In this document: positions 62,498 to 64,000 of the stretch, in pieces
Layout: each line of letters begins with the position of its first letter
Numbering within the stretch: the first letter of the stretch is position 1
NCBI GenBank assembly: GCA_029067085.1
Contig: JAIEFE010000011.1
Span: 62,001-126,000 of the forward strand
Source of the DNA: Lachnospiraceae bacterium
GTDB taxonomy: Bacteria > Bacillota > Clostridia > Lachnospirales > Lachnospiraceae
Length of the DNA stretch: 64,000 nucleotides
Reading direction: 5' to 3'
Notes under the pieces: generated by a model
Told to the model about the DNA's origin: nothing
The model's input: the letters and a program-made list of their open reading frames with translations, nothing else
The model's database searches: none
Program-made: the position numbers and the translations under genes

Positions 62498-62943
62498 TGG
62501 ATACCAGATTTTCGTCAGCAATCCATGCGCTGATTTTGATAGCTAAATCAGAGAAGCCGATGACTTCTGAGGACATTGCTGGAAGTGTCGGGACAAATGC
62601 CAGTTATATCCGCAAGATCATAGGCTCGTTAAAGAAGAAGGATATCATTGAAAGCCATCAAGGGATCAGTGGTTATGTGCTAAAGCTGAAAGCGAAAGAC
62701 CTGACGCTTCTTCAAATATATCAGGCTGTCAATGAAACAGAAGCCATCAGTCTTTTTGACCTGCATCAAAATCCAAATGACCAGTGCATAGTTGGACGCC
62801 ATATCAAGCCGGTACTAACAGATATGTTTATGGAGATGGAGGAGGCAGTTGTCCTTGCGCTTTCCGGAAAGACCCTGGCGGACTGTATCGGCAGCATTCA
62901 AAAAAGGCTTGAAGCAACGGGCGAGAAAGCCTGTAGTGAATGA
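62497..62943 (+). CDS. Rrf2-family transcriptional regulator
   Basis: A 148-residue winged-helix regulator with the Rrf2 start (DTRFSSAIHALILIA) and SVGTNASYIRKIIGSLKKKD. Only one Cys (DQCIVG) remains in the region where iron-sulfur Rrf2 proteins have three, so it does not look like an Fe-S sensor. It is translationally coupled to the nitroreductase gene and probably represses the operon through the palindrome at 61641. Confidence 0.88.
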   Translation: MDTRFSSAIHALILIAKSEKPMTSEDIAGSVGTNASYIRKIIGSLKKKDIIESHQGISGYVLKLKAKDLTLLQIYQAVNETEAISLFDLHQNPNDQCIVGRHIKPVLTDMFMEMEEAVVLALSGKTLADCIGSIQKRLEATGEKACSE

Positions 62944-62961
62944 AAAGGTAAGGCAGGAAAT

Positions 62962-63261
62962 ATGAGAACAAGTGTTATTGATGTGGGAGGCGGGCTTAGG
63001 AGAATCTATGCCGCCGGTGTTCTGGATTATTGCATGGAGCAGGATATCCGGTTTGACCTTGGGATCGGGATATCTGCGGGAAGCGTTAACCCTGCGGGAT
63101 GATCCGATGGAATTTTTAGTTGTCAAGGCAGGGTGCTGATCATTGCCCCTGATGATACTTGTGGGGTGGATACATTGAAGCGGGATAAGGAAGCCCTTAA
63201 GAGACTGTACAAAAAAGGAAGTCACGATGCACAGAGAATCGTGAGTTTTATGCAGAATTAA
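62962..63261 (+). pseudogene. Collapsed patatin-like phospholipase gene
   Basis: The first 46 codons give the patatin start (VGGGLRRIYAAGVLDYC and GIGISAGSVN with the Ser elbow GISAG), then TGA at 63100. The same frame continues with the family's C-terminus (GRVLIIAPDDTCGVDTLKR, KEALKRLYKKG) to TAA. The central part, with the catalytic Asp, is deleted. So the gene is reduced to about 100 codons from an expected 280. Confidence 0.8.
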
Positions 63262-63326
63262 GGATAGGGATGACCTGGCAGCCTGCCAGGTATGTGGACT
63301 ATAAACCTATTATATGAGGAGAATAT

Positions 63327-64000
63327 ATGGAAAAAATTAAGATTATGACTGATTCAGCCAGCGATATTTCTGTTGATGATGAAAAAAGATATGGTATTTC
63401 TATCCTGCCTTATTTGGTAACGCTTGGTGAGAGGACTTATACCAGCAGGGTGGATTTTGACAACGAAAAGTTCTTCGAGTTGATGGCACAGTATGATGGG
63501 ATTCCAAAGACATCCCAGATTACACCATATGAATTTCAGGAAATTTATCTCAGGGAGGCCAGAGAAGGAGTGACAGATTTGATTTTGGTCCTCATCAATT
63601 CAAAAGGTTCTGCTACATATAACAACTCCCTCATGGCAGTAAATTTATTTTTTGAAGAGCATCCAGAATACCGGGATAAGCTCCGGATTCACAATATTGA
63701 CGGCATGGGGTATAACGCCCTGTATGGGGTTCCTGTTGTCCAAGCGGCAAAAATGCGGGAGGAAGGGGTATCCGCAGAGAAAATTGTAAGATATCTGGAG
63801 GAAATACTTCCCAGGAGGCAGATTTATTTTGGAATCTATGACCTGAAATATGCTGCCAAATCCGGCCGTATTCCTACAGCGGCGGCATTGCTGGGTATGA
63901 CGCTGAAAATAAAGCCTGTCATGAAGATTTTTGACAGGGGTATTACAACGGCTGCAAAATGCCGTGGGGAACACAGCCTTATCCCCAAAATAGCGGAGAT
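63327..64000 (+). CDS. DegV-family fatty-acid-binding protein (3' truncated by window)
   Basis: The frame is open to the window end: 224 codons of a DegV protein. Hallmarks are KIMTDSASDIS at the N-terminus, PKTSQITPYEF, LINSKGSATYNNS and KYAAKSGRIP. DegV (FakB) proteins bind a fatty acid for phosphorylation by FakA. GAGGAG precedes the ATG at good distance. No further neighbour is visible. Confidence 0.9.
   Translation, partial: MEKIKIMTDSASDISVDDEKRYGISILPYLVTLGERTYTSRVDFDNEKFFELMAQYDGIPKTSQITPYEFQEIYLREAREGVTDLILVLINSKGSATYNNSLMAVNLFFEEHPEYRDKLRIHNIDGMGYNALYGVPVVQAAKMREEGVSAEKIVRYLEEILPRRQIYFGIYDLKYAAKSGRIPTAAALLGMTLKIKPVMKIFDRGITTAAKCRGEHSLIPKIAE

Overview
The window looks like the chromosome of a gut-type Lachnospiraceae/Clostridia bacterium. 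Starts are purine-rich Shine-Dalgarno (SD) led, TTG starts are fairly common, genes such as DegV, FapA and DUF1680 read as firmicute proteins, and there is a plant-polysaccharide gene cluster. No rRNA, tRNA or CRISPR was seen.

Left chromosomal part (1-29.4 kb). Two ABC exporter half-transporters (first one cut by the window edge) precede a run of co-directional glycoside hydrolases: GH10 xylanase, DUF1680/GH127-type arabinofuranosidase, GH39 xylosidase, three GH43 proteins and a GH27 enzyme. It reads as an arabinoxylan/arabinan degradation operon (2474-14440). Then come a coiled-coil protein, a membrane GGDEF diguanylate cyclase, an XRE regulator, a FapA/DUF342 protein, a GH31 enzyme, an ECF sigma / membrane protein / FtsX-ATPase-FtsX operon, a LysR regulator and an alpha/beta hydrolase with Cys at the nucleophile elbow.

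Mobile element (29386-54759, about 25.4 kb). It splits one aldo/keto reductase gene: the 5' part ends at 29388 and the 3' part resumes at 54758. Joining the two at a shared GA dinucleotide restores the reading frame exactly. Imperfect 19-bp inverted repeats sit 7 bp inside both ends. The element carries a TnpX/TndX-like large serine recombinase, TnpV- and TnpW-like proteins, ParM and its partner, a MobA/MobL relaxase with a likely oriT, and a transposon-transfer-assisting protein, but no type IV secretion genes. It is therefore best called an integrative mobilizable element of the Tn4451/Tn5397 type. A two-component system and a moxR fragment sit in its middle.

The cargo half (42-54.3 kb) is the most unusual part. 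A complete agr-type quorum-sensing set (LytTR regulator, AgrC-like kinase, AgrB, AgrD with predicted ring CATIW) is accompanied by five pairs of TTTCTGCA direct repeats spaced 20-21 bp, resembling AgrA-type operators. They flank AT-rich cargo: PPC-domain and other secreted proteins, and a Cys-rich peptide resembling a CLI_3235-type RiPP precursor. A second, dead agrD copy (CSAIW ring, two stop codons) sits behind its own operator pair. Several cargo genes are broken by single-base shifts or stops while mobilization genes are intact, suggesting decay of the effector part.

Right chromosomal part (55.4-64 kb). A convergent small membrane peptide/antisense RNA pair (candidate type I toxin-antitoxin), a MerR regulator, a sugar-binding lipoprotein followed by a chemoreceptor, an XRE regulator, a nitroreductase-Rrf2 pair with an operator-like palindrome, a collapsed patatin gene, and a DegV gene cut by the window end.
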